Assembly: GCF_000238335.3 (NCBI RefSeq)
Contig: NZ_AHCB03000012.1
Span: 62,001-126,000 of the forward strand
Length of the DNA: 64,000 nt
DNA from: Pseudoalteromonas marina
GTDB taxonomy: Bacteria; Pseudomonadota; Gammaproteobacteria; Enterobacterales; Alteromonadaceae
Direction: 5' to 3'
The notes under the pieces were generated by a model that saw only the letters and a program-made list of their open reading frames with translations, searched no databases and had not been told where the DNA came from. Position 1 is the stretch's first letter, and each line of letters begins with the position of its first letter. Positions 1-9,727 of the stretch are shown piece by piece. The position numbers and the translations under genes are program-made.

Positions 1-589
1 TAAGTAATTCACTTAAGCGCATTCTATCAAGTGGGTAAAACTCACTTTCTAAATTTTGAGCTGTGTAGGCTTGCCCTGCGTCACTTAAGCCTAAATCGGC
101 ACACACAGTAATTTGTGCTTCGCGCTCAAAGTCGGTTTCGGGTTTCATTAAATCGCTAATAAATAAGTTTGCGCCTTTATTTAAATTAGCTTTAATGTTT
201 TTGAGTAGCTGCTTTTTGCTGCCGTCGTCTTTTAAAAAGTGCATTACGAGTAGGCATAGCGCCGCATCAGCCTTAGTAGATAGCTTATCGAGCTCGCCTT
301 CAATAACGTGAACGCGCTTTGCTATGCCGTGCTCTTCAAACGCTTGTTTAGCAATTGCGAGCATATCACTTGAGGTATCTTGCGCGGTAAATTGCCAATT
401 AGGGTTAAGCGCGGCAAGGGCGAGTATTTCTTTACCTGTACCGGTTCCTACTACTAAAATATGCGCGTTGTCTGCTAACGTAGCGAGTAGTTGTGCATTG
501 GTAAGTTGGTGTAATAGCTCATAACCAGGTACTAAGCGGGTAATGCGACTATCGTAATGTGTTGCTTGCTCGCCTGTAAATGTTGGCAT
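1..589 (-). CDS. Class I SAM-dependent methyltransferase (3' part cut by window edge)
   Basis: An open frame runs on the minus strand from an ATG at 589 to the window edge with no stop, giving 196 visible residues. The start is supported by an AGGAG just upstream. The glycine-rich SAM-binding motif VVGTGTGKE lies at about residues 45-53, followed by an acidic strand end (FTAQDTS) and a later LFISDL strand, the layout of a Rossmann-fold methyltransferase. The family transfers methyl from S-adenosylmethionine; the substrate cannot be read from the sequence. The C-terminus lies outside the window. It sits 20 nt downstream of sbcC on the same strand and may be co-transcribed with sbcDC. Confidence 0.8.
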   Translation of the reverse strand, partial: MPTFTGEQATHYDSRITRLVPGYELLHQLTNAQLLATLADNAHILVVGTGTGKEILALAALNPNWQFTAQDTSSDMLAIAKQAFEEHGIAKRVHVIEGELDKLSTKADAALCLLVMHFLKDDGSKKQLLKNIKANLNKGANLFISDLMKPETDFEREAQITVCADLGLSDAGQAYTAQNLESEFYPLDRMRLSELL

Positions 590-609
590 TTTTAACTCCT
601 TTAATCAGC

Positions 610-3600
610 TTATAAAACTTCAATAGTGGAGTATCCACCACTTTGCTTACTTACATGAACTTGCGTGGCTACACGTTCGCTCATTTCGCTCACATGCGAT
701 ATAACCCCTACTTTGCGGCCCTGTGCTTGCAACGAATCGAGCGCGTCCATAGCAACGCTGAGTGTTTCGCTATCTAACGTACCAAACCCTTCGTCAATAA
801 ACAAAGAGTTGATTTGTACTTTGTTTGACGAAAGCGATGCAAGCCCTAATGCAAGTGCTAGTGACACTAAAAACGATTCACCGCCAGAGAGTGTATTAAC
901 CGAGCGTTGTTCGTCGGCCATGTCGCGGTCAATAATGGCAATATCGAGCGATTGCGCAATGGCTGTAAGCTCGTAGCGTTTATTAAGGGTTTTTAAGTGG
1001 CTATTAGCGTAATGCAGTAATATTTTTAGTGTTTGTGTTTGCGCTAAGTTACGCATGGTTTTACCGGTTGCATCGCCCAATACTTTATTAAGTAAGTGCC
1101 ATTGTTCCACTCGCTTTTTAAGGGTGGCTAGCTCAGTTTGTTTACCCTCAAGCGCTTTGGCATTTTGATTGTGCTGTTCTATAGCAGTATTGGTGGTAAG
1201 TAAGCTGTTTTGCTGCTCAGTTTGCTTTGCATTTAATGCCGCTAATTGCTCGGTGAGTTCAGTATGGTTTTGTGATGGCTTGTTAGTATTTTGGTGATCT
1301 GTATGCGCACTTTGTTGCTGTTTAAGCGCAGCATTTGCATCTAAAAGTGCAGCTGAAAGCTGCTCAAACTGGGTTAAATGGGCTTTAATTTGCTCACTGC
1401 TTAACGTTAGTAAAATTGTGATCTGCTCGTGCGTTGCTTCACTGTACTGGGCTTTAAAGTCGCTAAACCATTCGTTGTAGCGCTCTTCAAGTGTTTTAAG
1501 CTCCGTGCTTTGCTCGGCTAAACGCAGCTCTGCGTTTTTAAGCTCAATTGCATGCTCGTCTCGTTTTTTTACAGCGTTATCGTAAGTTTGCTGGCTGTTA
1601 GTTAACTGAGCTTGGCATTGCTCAAGCTGGACATTAATTTTTGTTTGGTAGTCGTTTACGCTTATTTTCTCGTTATTAAACAACGCAAGGCGCTCACTTT
1701 GTGTTGTATTTTGTAGCTGTTGAGCATTGTCTAAATCATCTTTTAGCGTTTTAAGTGCACTTTCGCTTTTAGTTATTAGTGGCTTAAGCTGCTGTAATTG
1801 CTGATTGGCTGTGTCTATTTGTTTTTGACTTTGCTCAAGTTGCGCATATGTATGCTGATACTGCTCAACCTGTTGGCTTAAATCATTTAAGTTAAGCGAG
1901 CCAGTTTGCAGCTGTTGCCAAAAGTTGCTGTGTTCAAATTGTGCATTAAGCGTTGTAGTGAGCTCATTAATTTGCGACGTTAGCTCAGCGTGCTTTGTAT
2001 TTACTTGGCTTAGTTTATTAGTTAATTCACTATTTAAATTATGCAATTGCTGTTGTGTTTGTTGCTCTGCTTTCAAGGCGTTTGTTTGCTGATTTACTTT
2101 TTCTTGCAAGGCTGTTTGCTGTTTTTGTGACTCAAAATAGTGAGACTTTTGGTTGTTGAGCTGGGCGTGGGTTTCATCAAGCTGCTGCGCTGTTAAATCG
2201 TTAAGCTCTGTACGCGTTCCTTGCATTGTTGTTTTAATTTCTAGCTGTTTTGCCTGTGCGCTTTGTATGGCTTGGCTGTGCTGGGCGTGCTCAGTGACAA
2301 GGACAGCATGTTGTGTTTGATGTTGATGCAGCTTAGCTTGAGCGCTATCGTGTAGCTGCTTAGCCTGATTATAACTTGCTTCAAAATCGGCTATTAAGTT
2401 AATTAATTGCGGGCTTTGGCTGCTTGCATACGGGTGCTCTTTTGCCCCGCACACTACACATGGCTCGTTTGGAATAAGCTGAGTGCGTAAATGCTCTACG
2501 TTTTCGCTGGCACGCAAGCGTGCTTGGTTTAATGCGTATTCGCTGTGTTTAAGTGCTTGTTCGCATGAAGCTAAGCTTTGTTGCAATGTTGTTTGCGTTT
2601 GCTCACTGTTTACAAGTTTGGCTGCAACCGCGGCTTGTTGTTGTGAGCTGTGTTTTATTTCTTGATTAAACTGTTGGTAGCGCAAGCGCTGATCATTTAA
2701 ATATTCAATATTTTTAAGTTTGCTATCGCATTGCTCAATATTGAATTGACGTAGTTGCTCACTTAGTTGTTTGAGATCTTTCTGCTCATGCGCAAGTTGT
2801 TGTTCTTGTAGTTCTACTTTTTTAGTTTGATCTGCTAACTGTGTCGCGTGTTTAGTTTGCTCTTCTAGCAGCTGTTTGCTTTGAGAAGCGGTTGCCTTTA
2901 TTTGCTCATTGGCACTTAAATACGTATTAAAGCTGTGTTGGTAAAAATTCCAATCATTCGCGAGCGGGTTAAGCTGCGTATGTTCAGTAAGCCATTGCTG
3001 ATGCTGCGTATTTAGCTTAGTTGCTTCATCAAGCGCGGTTTGGCTGTGTTTAAACTGAATTTGTAATTCGCTAAGTTGTTGCTGCTCTTTTTCACTTTGT
3101 TGAGTAAGGTTAGTAATGCTTTGTGCGTGTATAGCAAGCTGGCTGTCGAGCTCGCGGGCTTTTACAATAATTGGCTCAGCAGATTGCTTTTGCTCTTGCG
3201 CTGTTTTTAATTTGCTTTGTTTTGTTTTAATTGCATCGGCTTGCTCTTCAATAAGCGTTGCATGATCAATAGTTTTTAAGTCACTTATTTGTTTATTTAG
3301 TGTGTTATTTTGCGCTGTTAAATACTCATGTCGTTTTCGGTTATCTTTTATCTCAAGTGCGCTTTGTGCTTGTTTTGCTTGCTCACACTGTTGAGCAATT
3401 TTTGCAAGCTCGTTGGTAGCATGCTGCTGACTTTTTGTTGCCTCTTCAAGTGCTAGCTCAAGTGCACTTGCTTGCTTGTACCAATTTAGGTTTTGCTCTG
3501 TGCTTATTATTGTTTTTCTAGTGTGTTCTATTTTCTGTTTTAGCTCATTAAGTGTGGTGTGTTTTATTGCTAATTCGTCTTCACTCAATAAGGTAAAGCT

Positions 3601-4260
3601 TGCGAGGCTTGCTTGTAGTAAATCGAACTTATCTTTTAACTCTTTGTTACGTTCAAAAATTCGCTTACCAATTAGGCTAAATTTGTCGGTGCCTGTTAGG
3701 CACTCCAATAATTGCGCGCGTTCGTCGCCAGTTGCTTTTAAAAATGCAGCAAATTCGTGCTGCGCTAATAATACCGCACGCGAGAATTGCTCAAAGCTTA
3801 AACCTATTTTACTTTCTATTTGTTTTAAGGTTTGGCTTTTGTCGGCTATTAATGTTTCATCTGGTAGGGTAACTAACGTGTGCTCGGCTACTTTTAATTT
3901 ACCGGTTACTTTTTTATGGGTGCGCTGAATAGAATAACGGGCGCGGTAAAGGTGTTTGTCTTGCCCTACAAAGTCAACCTCAGCAAAGCCTTCCCATTTT
4001 CCACGGCGTAATAAGTTACGCGCATCGTTTAATTTGATGCTGTCGCCATTAAAATCAATCAGGTTACCTTTATCGCCTTTTAGGCGTGCCGTTTTTGTGT
4101 AAAGCGCCAAACAAATAGCATCTAAAAAGGTACTTTTACCCGCGCCGGTGTCGCCGGTTATTGCAAATAAGCCCGCATCTTTTAGTGGGGCTTGAGTAAA
4201 GTCGATTTCGGCGTCTACTATTGATGCTAAGTTATGAATGCGTACTGCGGTTATTTTCAT
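610..4260 (-). CDS. sbcC: Exonuclease SbcC, ATPase subunit of SbcCD
   Basis: SbcC is the SMC-like ATPase of the SbcCD (Mre11-Rad50 type) nuclease, which opens hairpins and trims protein-blocked DNA ends. The 1216-residue protein has an N-terminal Walker A (TGDTGAGKST, about 35-44), a very long glutamine-rich coiled coil, a zinc hook C601-V-V-C604 near mid-coil, a second coil, the ABC signature LSGGES at about 1124 and Walker B FIDEG at about 1154. The length is slightly above the E. coli protein. Its ATG overlaps the sbcD stop codon (ATGA), so the two are translationally coupled. Long palindromes, SbcCD's usual substrates, are common further along this window. Confidence 0.96.
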   Translation of the reverse strand: MKITAVRIHNLASIVDAEIDFTQAPLKDAGLFAITGDTGAGKSTFLDAICLALYTKTARLKGDKGNLIDFNGDSIKLNDARNLLRRGKWEGFAEVDFVGQDKHLYRARYSIQRTHKKVTGKLKVAEHTLVTLPDETLIADKSQTLKQIESKIGLSFEQFSRAVLLAQHEFAAFLKATGDERAQLLECLTGTDKFSLIGKRIFERNKELKDKFDLLQASLASFTLLSEDELAIKHTTLNELKQKIEHTRKTIISTEQNLNWYKQASALELALEEATKSQQHATNELAKIAQQCEQAKQAQSALEIKDNRKRHEYLTAQNNTLNKQISDLKTIDHATLIEEQADAIKTKQSKLKTAQEQKQSAEPIIVKARELDSQLAIHAQSITNLTQQSEKEQQQLSELQIQFKHSQTALDEATKLNTQHQQWLTEHTQLNPLANDWNFYQHSFNTYLSANEQIKATASQSKQLLEEQTKHATQLADQTKKVELQEQQLAHEQKDLKQLSEQLRQFNIEQCDSKLKNIEYLNDQRLRYQQFNQEIKHSSQQQAAVAAKLVNSEQTQTTLQQSLASCEQALKHSEYALNQARLRASENVEHLRTQLIPNEPCVVCGAKEHPYASSQSPQLINLIADFEASYNQAKQLHDSAQAKLHQHQTQHAVLVTEHAQHSQAIQSAQAKQLEIKTTMQGTRTELNDLTAQQLDETHAQLNNQKSHYFESQKQQTALQEKVNQQTNALKAEQQTQQQLHNLNSELTNKLSQVNTKHAELTSQINELTTTLNAQFEHSNFWQQLQTGSLNLNDLSQQVEQYQHTYAQLEQSQKQIDTANQQLQQLKPLITKSESALKTLKDDLDNAQQLQNTTQSERLALFNNEKISVNDYQTKINVQLEQCQAQLTNSQQTYDNAVKKRDEHAIELKNAELRLAEQSTELKTLEERYNEWFSDFKAQYSEATHEQITILLTLSSEQIKAHLTQFEQLSAALLDANAALKQQQSAHTDHQNTNKPSQNHTELTEQLAALNAKQTEQQNSLLTTNTAIEQHNQNAKALEGKQTELATLKKRVEQWHLLNKVLGDATGKTMRNLAQTQTLKILLHYANSHLKTLNKRYELTAIAQSLDIAIIDRDMADEQRSVNTLSGGESFLVSLALALGLASLSSNKVQINSLFIDEGFGTLDSETLSVAMDALDSLQAQGRKVGVISHVSEMSERVATQVHVSKQSGGYSTIEVL

Positions 4261-5504
4261 AGTTGCTCTTGCTCCGTCAGCTCACTTATTACATCGTTTA
4301 ACAGTGTTTTCAGCTCATCTGGTACAGCTTGGCCGGCCATATCTTTGTCGTTTGCAAAGGCTTGTTCTAATAAGTTTAATGGGTTGAGCATTTCAACTTC
4401 ACTTAAATCTTCAAATACTGTGTCGTTGTCGGTTTGGGCTGTTTGTTCACGAACGCGTTCGATACCGCAAAATTTTACGTGCTTACCTTCTAATGCTTGT
4501 TCTATTTGTTCTCTGAAGGTGGTGTCGGTATCACTTGATTTAAGCTTTACGCGTAAATAAGGGGCAATAGCATGTTGTGATGTATCGAGTGCTTTAATTT
4601 GTTCACATAAGTCATTCAGTGGCACACACTCCCCTTTTGGTAAAATAATAACGTCGGCTGAGCGCGGAATGTAAAGGGGGTTTACAGTTGTGCTAATGCT
4701 CTGTTTTTTATCGCTTTTAAATTCGACAACATTAACTTGGTGAGTATAGTTACGCTCTGAAAACGACATGGGAATAGGCGTGCCGCTGTAGCGAATAGCC
4801 TCGTTTTTAGCAACTTGTTGCGCTTTGTGTAAATGGCCTAGAGCTACATAGTTGGCTTTATTGCCAAACACATTGGCTGAAATAGACTCTTCACCACCAA
4901 TCACTAAGTTGCGCTCTGAATCGCTTGATATGTCGCCGCCTTTAGCGTGTAAGTGCCCCATTACTATTAACGGTGATTTTTGCTCATTAATTTTATAGGC
5001 ATGATCTAAAGCAAGCTCATAGGCATTTGCAACGCCCTGTGCATAGCTAGGGCCGTTTTTTGTTTGGCTTAGTGAGCTCACGTCGCTTGAGCGCAAAAAA
5101 GGCATAGCAGCAATTACAGCGCGTTTATTATTAGTATTTATTTCTATAATAATATCGCCAGGCGCTGATACATCAAAACGCCCTACTACGTGTGTATCAA
5201 ATTGAGCAAGTAAAGGCTGAGCCGTTAAAATACGATTTGCAGAGTCATGATTGCCAGCAATAATAACTACATGCAGCTGTGGGCAAAGCTTTTTGGTGTC
5301 TTTTATAAACTGATAAAGTTGGTTTTCGGCGCTGGCACTGGGTGTTGCCGTATGATAAATGTCACCTGCGACTAATAACAAATCTATTTGCTGCTCAACA
5401 AGTGTGGCAAGTAACCAGGTAAAAAATGCTTGATGTTCAACACGGCGGTCGTGTTCGTAAAATTGTTGGCCAAGGTGCCAATCAGAGGTGTGAAGGACTT
5501 TCAT
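4257..5504 (-). CDS. sbcD: Exonuclease SbcD, nuclease subunit of SbcCD
   Basis: This is the Mre11-type metallophosphoesterase subunit, which supplies the Mn-dependent nuclease activity of SbcCD. The 415-residue protein shows the calcineurin-like motifs in order: HTSDWHLGQ at the N-terminus (D7, H9), LLVAGDIYH (about 44-52), IIAGNHDS, and MGHLHAKGG with a later ALGHLHKAQ. The C-terminal third is the capping and SbcC-contacting region and ends in an acidic tail. It is the first gene of sbcDC and overlaps sbcC by 4 nt. A TGTAAA-N5-TTTACA palindrome, also found in three intergenic places, lies inside its coding region at 4670-4686 (codons for VNPLYIP). Confidence 0.96.
   Translation of the reverse strand: MKVLHTSDWHLGQQFYEHDRRVEHQAFFTWLLATLVEQQIDLLLVAGDIYHTATPSASAENQLYQFIKDTKKLCPQLHVVIIAGNHDSANRILTAQPLLAQFDTHVVGRFDVSAPGDIIIEINTNNKRAVIAAMPFLRSSDVSSLSQTKNGPSYAQGVANAYELALDHAYKINEQKSPLIVMGHLHAKGGDISSDSERNLVIGGEESISANVFGNKANYVALGHLHKAQQVAKNEAIRYSGTPIPMSFSERNYTHQVNVVEFKSDKKQSISTTVNPLYIPRSADVIILPKGECVPLNDLCEQIKALDTSQHAIAPYLRVKLKSSDTDTTFREQIEQALEGKHVKFCGIERVREQTAQTDNDTVFEDLSEVEMLNPLNLLEQAFANDKDMAGQAVPDELKTLLNDVISELTEQEQL
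4670..4686. repeat. TGTAAAGGGGGTTTACA palindrome, copy 1 (inside sbcD)
   Basis: A 17-bp inverted repeat with a five-G spacer, identical to the copies at 6299, 16009 and 18233. Here it is coding (residues VNPLY of SbcD), so the match may be coincidental or may have been co-opted. Confidence 0.5.
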
Positions 5505-5582
5505 GTCGCGCTCTTAAAAACCAGTAAGAGCGCCAATATACCCAAGGCTGTTAAAGATGCAAGCCTCAGTATAACTAAACAG

Positions 5583-5819
5583 TTAGCTTAAGCTGTACCA
5601 AATGCCAAAAATTACTGGCAAAGCAATCAATGCGATGAGTAGAGGTTTTTTTAACGTTTTAGTTTGTTTGGATTGCAGCCTTTTAAGTGCGTTCGTTTCG
5701 TTACAAGCGGCTACTTTATCAATGTAAAAATAACCTGAATCAAGGTACTGCTTACAGCTATTTTCGTTGGCTGGGATTGCAATTAGTTCTTGTTGTTTTT
5801 TTAGGATATAAAAATCCAT
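5583..5819 (-). CDS. Small membrane-anchored protein, paralogue of the next gene
   Basis: This 78-residue protein is not from a family I recognise. The N-terminal half reads MDFYILKK..L.AIPA and continues to a conserved D.V.ACN...ALKRL near residues 34-48. A basic stretch and one C-terminal transmembrane helix (about 58-76) follow. Soluble domain first and hydrophobic tail last suggests a tail-anchored cytoplasmic domain. It shares about 40% identity by eye with the 78-residue product 134 bp upstream, so the pair arose by tandem duplication. No function is inferred. Confidence 0.6.
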   Translation of the reverse strand: MDFYILKKQQELIAIPANENSCKQYLDSGYFYIDKVAACNETNALKRLQSKQTKTLKKPLLIALIALPVIFGIWYSLS

Positions 5820-5952
5820 GAGCCCACCGCATTTCTTACTTGTAATCGATAATATTTGAGGATAAATAGTCGTTATTTATTTGCCTCAAATAAAAAGGTG
5901 GGCGATTTTAAATACAAATGACTACAAAGATCAACCAAAAACTACGGTAATT

Positions 5953-6189
5953 TCAATTTATCGTACAAATAATTAAAATTAGTGAAAACACCGCAATATT
6001 TACGCCAATTATGAGCTGTTTTTTACTGTGTTTTTGTTCAGTGGTTAGCCGTTTTAGGGCATCTTCTTTGTTGCAGGCCGACACAATATCTACATAAGAA
6101 TAATGGTCAGCTTTATAGCGCTCAAGTAGTTCTTTTTCAGCAGGAATAGCGTCTAGTTTGTGTGCCTTTTTTACAATATAGAATTTCAT
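5953..6189 (-). CDS. Small membrane-anchored protein, paralogue of the previous gene
   Basis: A 78-residue protein sharing the pattern M-x-FYI-x-KK, AIPA, Y-x-Y-x-D-x-V-x-ACN and ALKRL with its neighbour at 5583-5819. It has the same C-terminal hydrophobic helix (about 57-77) after a lysine-rich linker. Length and layout are identical between the two, which supports both being real genes. An AGGTCC-like sequence precedes the ATG. The function is unknown. Confidence 0.6.
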   Translation of the reverse strand: MKFYIVKKAHKLDAIPAEKELLERYKADHYSYVDIVSACNKEDALKRLTTEQKHSKKQLIIGVNIAVFSLILIICTIN

Positions 6190-6298
6190 AGCGTGGACCT
6201 TTAAAATCTCACTTAACTTTACTGTAATCTCATTTGATGAACTTGACCTGAAGTTGGCTAATACGAGTGAGTTTTAATGCTCTAGTCGGTTTAAAATT

Positions 6299-6315
6299 TG
6301 TAAACCCCCTTTACA
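6299..6315. repeat. TGTAAACCCCCTTTACA palindrome, copy 2 (divergent intergenic region)
   Basis: The same 17-bp inverted repeat as at 4670, here between a minus-strand small gene and the plus-strand M1 peptidase gene. The flanks are A/T rich (AAAAT before, TTTTT after), which extends the potential stem imperfectly. It could be an operator for either gene or a short hairpin element. Confidence 0.55.
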
Positions 6316-6473
6316 TTTTTAAATGAATTAAAATAGCTAACAAATTATTGTTATTTGTGCGTACAAAACTTTAGTGAATATCACCCTAAAAATAGGGTGT
6401 TTGGTCGCTATTTAATTGAAGAAAACGGCTACATTTGACACAGTATGATCACAAAATTATTTTAGGACTAACA

Positions 6474-8921
6474 ATGAAAAAAATAAGTCTTACGCTTAGT
6501 GCTCTTTTATTGCCAATGGTAATGTCGGGTAGTGCTATTGCGTCTTCAGTTGAACAAACAAAAGGCTCGTTTGTTGATAAGTTTCGTCAGTTAGATGAAG
6601 CATTGCCGACACCAAATGTGTACCGCAGTGCTGCGGGTGAACCAGGTGAAAATTACTGGCAGCAAAAAGTTAACTACGATATTGACGTGAAGTTAGATGA
6701 AAAAAAGCGTCGCCTTAGTGCAAGCCAGAGTATTGAGTATAAGAATAACTCACCACATACATTAAAATATTTATGGTTACAGTTAGACCAAAATATTTTT
6801 AAAAGTGATTCAATTGCTGAAACCACTAAAACCTTTAAAAGCACATTACAAAGCCTGCCTGCGCAAAAGCCTGCAAAACTGAGCTTAGGGCAGTTACGTC
6901 GCCAGCAATTTATGAGTGACAACGAGCTTGGCTTTGCAATAAGCAATGTTAAAGACGAAGACGGTAAAGCATTACGTGTAACAATTGTAGATACATTAAT
7001 GCGTATTGACTTGAATGAGCCGTTAAAGCCAGGTAAAGAAGTTGAGTTCAGCATGGACTTTGCGTTCAATATTGTTGAAGAAGATGCTGTTGGCGCACGC
7101 TCAGGTTATGAGCACTTTGAAAAAGATGGCAATGATATATTTTTACTTGCCCAGTGGTTTCCGCGTTTAGCGGCGTACACAGATTACGAAGCATGGACGA
7201 ATAAAGCCTTTTTAGGCTCGGGTGAGTTTACGCTTGAATTTGGCGATTACGACGTAGAAATTACAGTACCCGCTGATCACATTGTATCGGCGACGGGTAA
7301 GTTAGATAATCCAAGCAAGGTACTTACAAGCACGCAGCGTAAACGTTTAAAGCAATCTGAAACTGCTAAGCGTCCTGTGTTTATCGTGACCGAAGAAGAA
7401 GCACTCGAAAACGAAAAAGAAGGCACAGACAAAACGAAAACATGGCGATTTAAAGCCGACAATGTTCGTGATTTTGCATGGGCGTCTTCACGTAAATTTA
7501 TGTGGGATGCAAAAGGCTATCAGCAAGGCGGTGATGTTCAACCACTTGTTATGGCCATGTCTTTCTTCCCTAAAGAGGGTGGCGACTTATGGAAAAAGTA
7601 TTCTACTGAGTCTGTTGTGCACACAATGGAAGTGTATTCAAAGTATTCGTTTGATTACCCTTACCCAACTGCACAATCGGTAAATGGTCCGGTAGGTGGT
7701 ATGGAATACCCAATGATTACTTTTAATGGTCCGCGTACTAAATTACAAGATGACGGTACACGCACTTACTCTCAGTCTGAAAAACGCTTTTTGATTGGCG
7801 TTGTGATTCATGAAGTTGGCCATATTTACTTCCCAATGATCGTTAACTCTGATGAACGTCAATGGACGTGGATGGATGAAGGCTTAAATAGCTTTTTAGA
7901 TGGTGTTGCTGGACGTGAATGGGATCCTACTATTCCGTGGGGTGTTGAGCCTCGTGATATTGTTTCGTATATGAAATCTGAAGTTCAGGTGCCTATTATG
8001 ACGCAATCAGATAGCGTACTTCGCTTAGGCCCTAATGCTTACACTAAACCTGCTGCCGCGCTTAATATTTTACGTGAAGTGATTTTAGGCCGCGATTTAT
8101 TCGACTTTGCATTTAAAGAGTACGCACAGCGCTGGAAATACAAGCGCCCTACCCCCGCTGATTTTTTCCGTACTATGGAAGAAGCGTCAGGTGTTGATTT
8201 AGATTGGTTTTGGCGCGGCTGGTTTTACACTACCGACCATGTAGATATCTCGTTGGATAAAGTGTATCAACTACGTTTAGATACTAAAAATCCAGATATA
8301 GATTACAGCCGCCTACGTGATATTGAAGCTGACAAACCAACATCGTTATTTGTTGAGCGTAACCGTGCAGAAGGTAAAAAAACATGGGTTGAGAAAAACC
8401 CTGATATTACTGATTTTTATGATGAAAATGATCGTTTCACGGTAACGAATAAAGAGCGCAACGCGTACAACAAGTTTTTAAAAGGGCTTGAGCCGTGGGA
8501 GCGTAAAACGCTAGACCGTGCTTTAAGTGACGATCAAAACTATTACGTGATGGAATTTTCAAACTTAGGCGGTTTGGTGATGCCAATTTTACTTGAGCTC
8601 ACGTATGAGGATGGCACTAAAGAGGAGCGTTACATTCCTGCTGAAATTTGGCGTCGTAATCATAAAAATGTACAAAAGCTTATAGTTACTGATAAAAATA
8701 AGCCGCTTGTATCAGTAAGTGTTGATCCACGTTGGGAAACTGCAGACGTTGATGTAGAAAACAATAACTACCCGCGTCGTATTATTCCTTCACGTATTGA
8801 AGTATTTAAAAAGAGTAAGAGTAAAGCTAAAGTGAGTCGCGATATCATGCAAGATATCAAAACAGAGCTTAAAAGCGATGAGAAAAAAGACGAAAAGGAT
8901 GAAGTAGAGGAACAGCAATAA
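6474..8921 (+). CDS. Secreted M1-family zinc metallopeptidase
   Basis: A periplasmic or secreted aminopeptidase-type zinc protease. The chosen ATG at 6474 has a TAGGA Shine-Dalgarno and gives a clean signal peptide (MKKISLTLSALLLPMVMSGSAIAS); an upstream in-frame ATG at 6435 would bury it. The mature 815-residue precursor has a beta-sandwich N-domain, the M1 exopeptidase motif GGMEYP, and the gluzincin site HEVGH (446-450) with the third zinc ligand E469, giving HExxH-x18-E. The C-terminus is highly charged. The stop codon overlaps the start of the DUF6702 gene, so both are probably translated from one mRNA. The natural substrate is unknown. Confidence 0.92.
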   Translation: MKKISLTLSALLLPMVMSGSAIASSVEQTKGSFVDKFRQLDEALPTPNVYRSAAGEPGENYWQQKVNYDIDVKLDEKKRRLSASQSIEYKNNSPHTLKYLWLQLDQNIFKSDSIAETTKTFKSTLQSLPAQKPAKLSLGQLRRQQFMSDNELGFAISNVKDEDGKALRVTIVDTLMRIDLNEPLKPGKEVEFSMDFAFNIVEEDAVGARSGYEHFEKDGNDIFLLAQWFPRLAAYTDYEAWTNKAFLGSGEFTLEFGDYDVEITVPADHIVSATGKLDNPSKVLTSTQRKRLKQSETAKRPVFIVTEEEALENEKEGTDKTKTWRFKADNVRDFAWASSRKFMWDAKGYQQGGDVQPLVMAMSFFPKEGGDLWKKYSTESVVHTMEVYSKYSFDYPYPTAQSVNGPVGGMEYPMITFNGPRTKLQDDGTRTYSQSEKRFLIGVVIHEVGHIYFPMIVNSDERQWTWMDEGLNSFLDGVAGREWDPTIPWGVEPRDIVSYMKSEVQVPIMTQSDSVLRLGPNAYTKPAAALNILREVILGRDLFDFAFKEYAQRWKYKRPTPADFFRTMEEASGVDLDWFWRGWFYTTDHVDISLDKVYQLRLDTKNPDIDYSRLRDIEADKPTSLFVERNRAEGKKTWVEKNPDITDFYDENDRFTVTNKERNAYNKFLKGLEPWERKTLDRALSDDQNYYVMEFSNLGGLVMPILLELTYEDGTKEERYIPAEIWRRNHKNVQKLIVTDKNKPLVSVSVDPRWETADVDVENNNYPRRIIPSRIEVFKKSKSKAKVSRDIMQDIKTELKSDEKKDEKDEVEEQQ

Positions 8922-9415
8922 TGCGTTTTTTGCTTATTGTTGTTTGCTTTTTAATTGCTGCGCCAAGTATGGCGCATCAATTAAAATCATCAGTAACGAC
9001 TGTGCTTTTTAACAAAAGAACGCATAATGTTGAGCTTATGCATCGGTTTTACTTACACGATACTGAGCATGCTGTTAGCAGCTTATTTAAAGGTAAAATT
9101 GATATAATTAGCAATAAAACTGATCAACAACGCTTTGCCAAATATGTTGAGTCACATGTGGCTTTGCAAACATTAAATGGTGATGTTGTGCCGCTTAACT
9201 TTGTTGGCGCTCAGGTTGATGGTAAGTTTTTTTGGGTTTATCAAGAAGCGCCTATCCCAGAGGGAATTCAAGGGATAAAAATGAGCAATGGTGCGCTGCG
9301 TGATTTATGGCCATCACAAGTTAATATGGTGAACGTTGAAGGCAAAGGTAAAGTTAAAACCCTAAACTTTGCTCAGGATGATACCTGGCTTGAAGCTCGC
9401 TTTGAGGCTAACTAA
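8921..9415 (+). CDS. DUF6702-like exported protein
   Basis: A 164-residue exported protein with signal peptide MRFLLIVVCFLIAAPSMA and cleavage before HQLK. The remaining sequence is beta-rich and resembles the DUF6702 family, which often sits next to M1 peptidases; this assignment is from memory of the family. It overlaps the peptidase stop codon by 1 nt (TAATG), so it is translationally coupled. A role as partner or chaperone of the peptidase is inferred only from the coupling. Confidence 0.75.
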   Translation: MRFLLIVVCFLIAAPSMAHQLKSSVTTVLFNKRTHNVELMHRFYLHDTEHAVSSLFKGKIDIISNKTDQQRFAKYVESHVALQTLNGDVVPLNFVGAQVDGKFFWVYQEAPIPEGIQGIKMSNGALRDLWPSQVNMVNVEGKGKVKTLNFAQDDTWLEARFEAN

Positions 9416-9427
9416 CTCATTGTTAAT

Positions 9428-9460
9428 ATAAAATACGCGCTTATTTAAGTGCGTATTTTA
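9428..9460. terminator. Intrinsic terminator after the M1/DUF6702 pair
   Basis: Inverted repeat AAATACGC ... GCGTATTT with A- and T-rich sides, starting 13 nt after the DUF6702 stop. Confidence 0.75.
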
Positions 9461-9727
9461 TTACACTATTTAACGTGCGTTCATAATTGATCGGTAAAAT
9501 ACCAAGTTACGTAAAAAATTGGGTTGTTTATATTTACCTTGTTTTGCGCAACATACAACTAGCTGCTAAGCTTTTGTTCATTGGTAGTTGCAGTGAAGTT
9601 ACTGACCACCTCGCACTATTAATTTAAATATAATTAGTATTAATTGTTCCCATTTAAGGGTGTAAGCTCAGAGTATTTTTATGTTTGAAAAAAGCTCAAC
9701 TAATTATTTTCACAAACAAGGATTGGT
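9461..9727. other. Intergenic region before the HAD gene
   Basis: No open frame with a ribosome binding site is seen. It is AT-rich and probably holds the promoter of the HAD-phosphatase gene; an AAGGA lies just before that ATG. No clear promoter boxes can be assigned. Confidence 0.3.
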
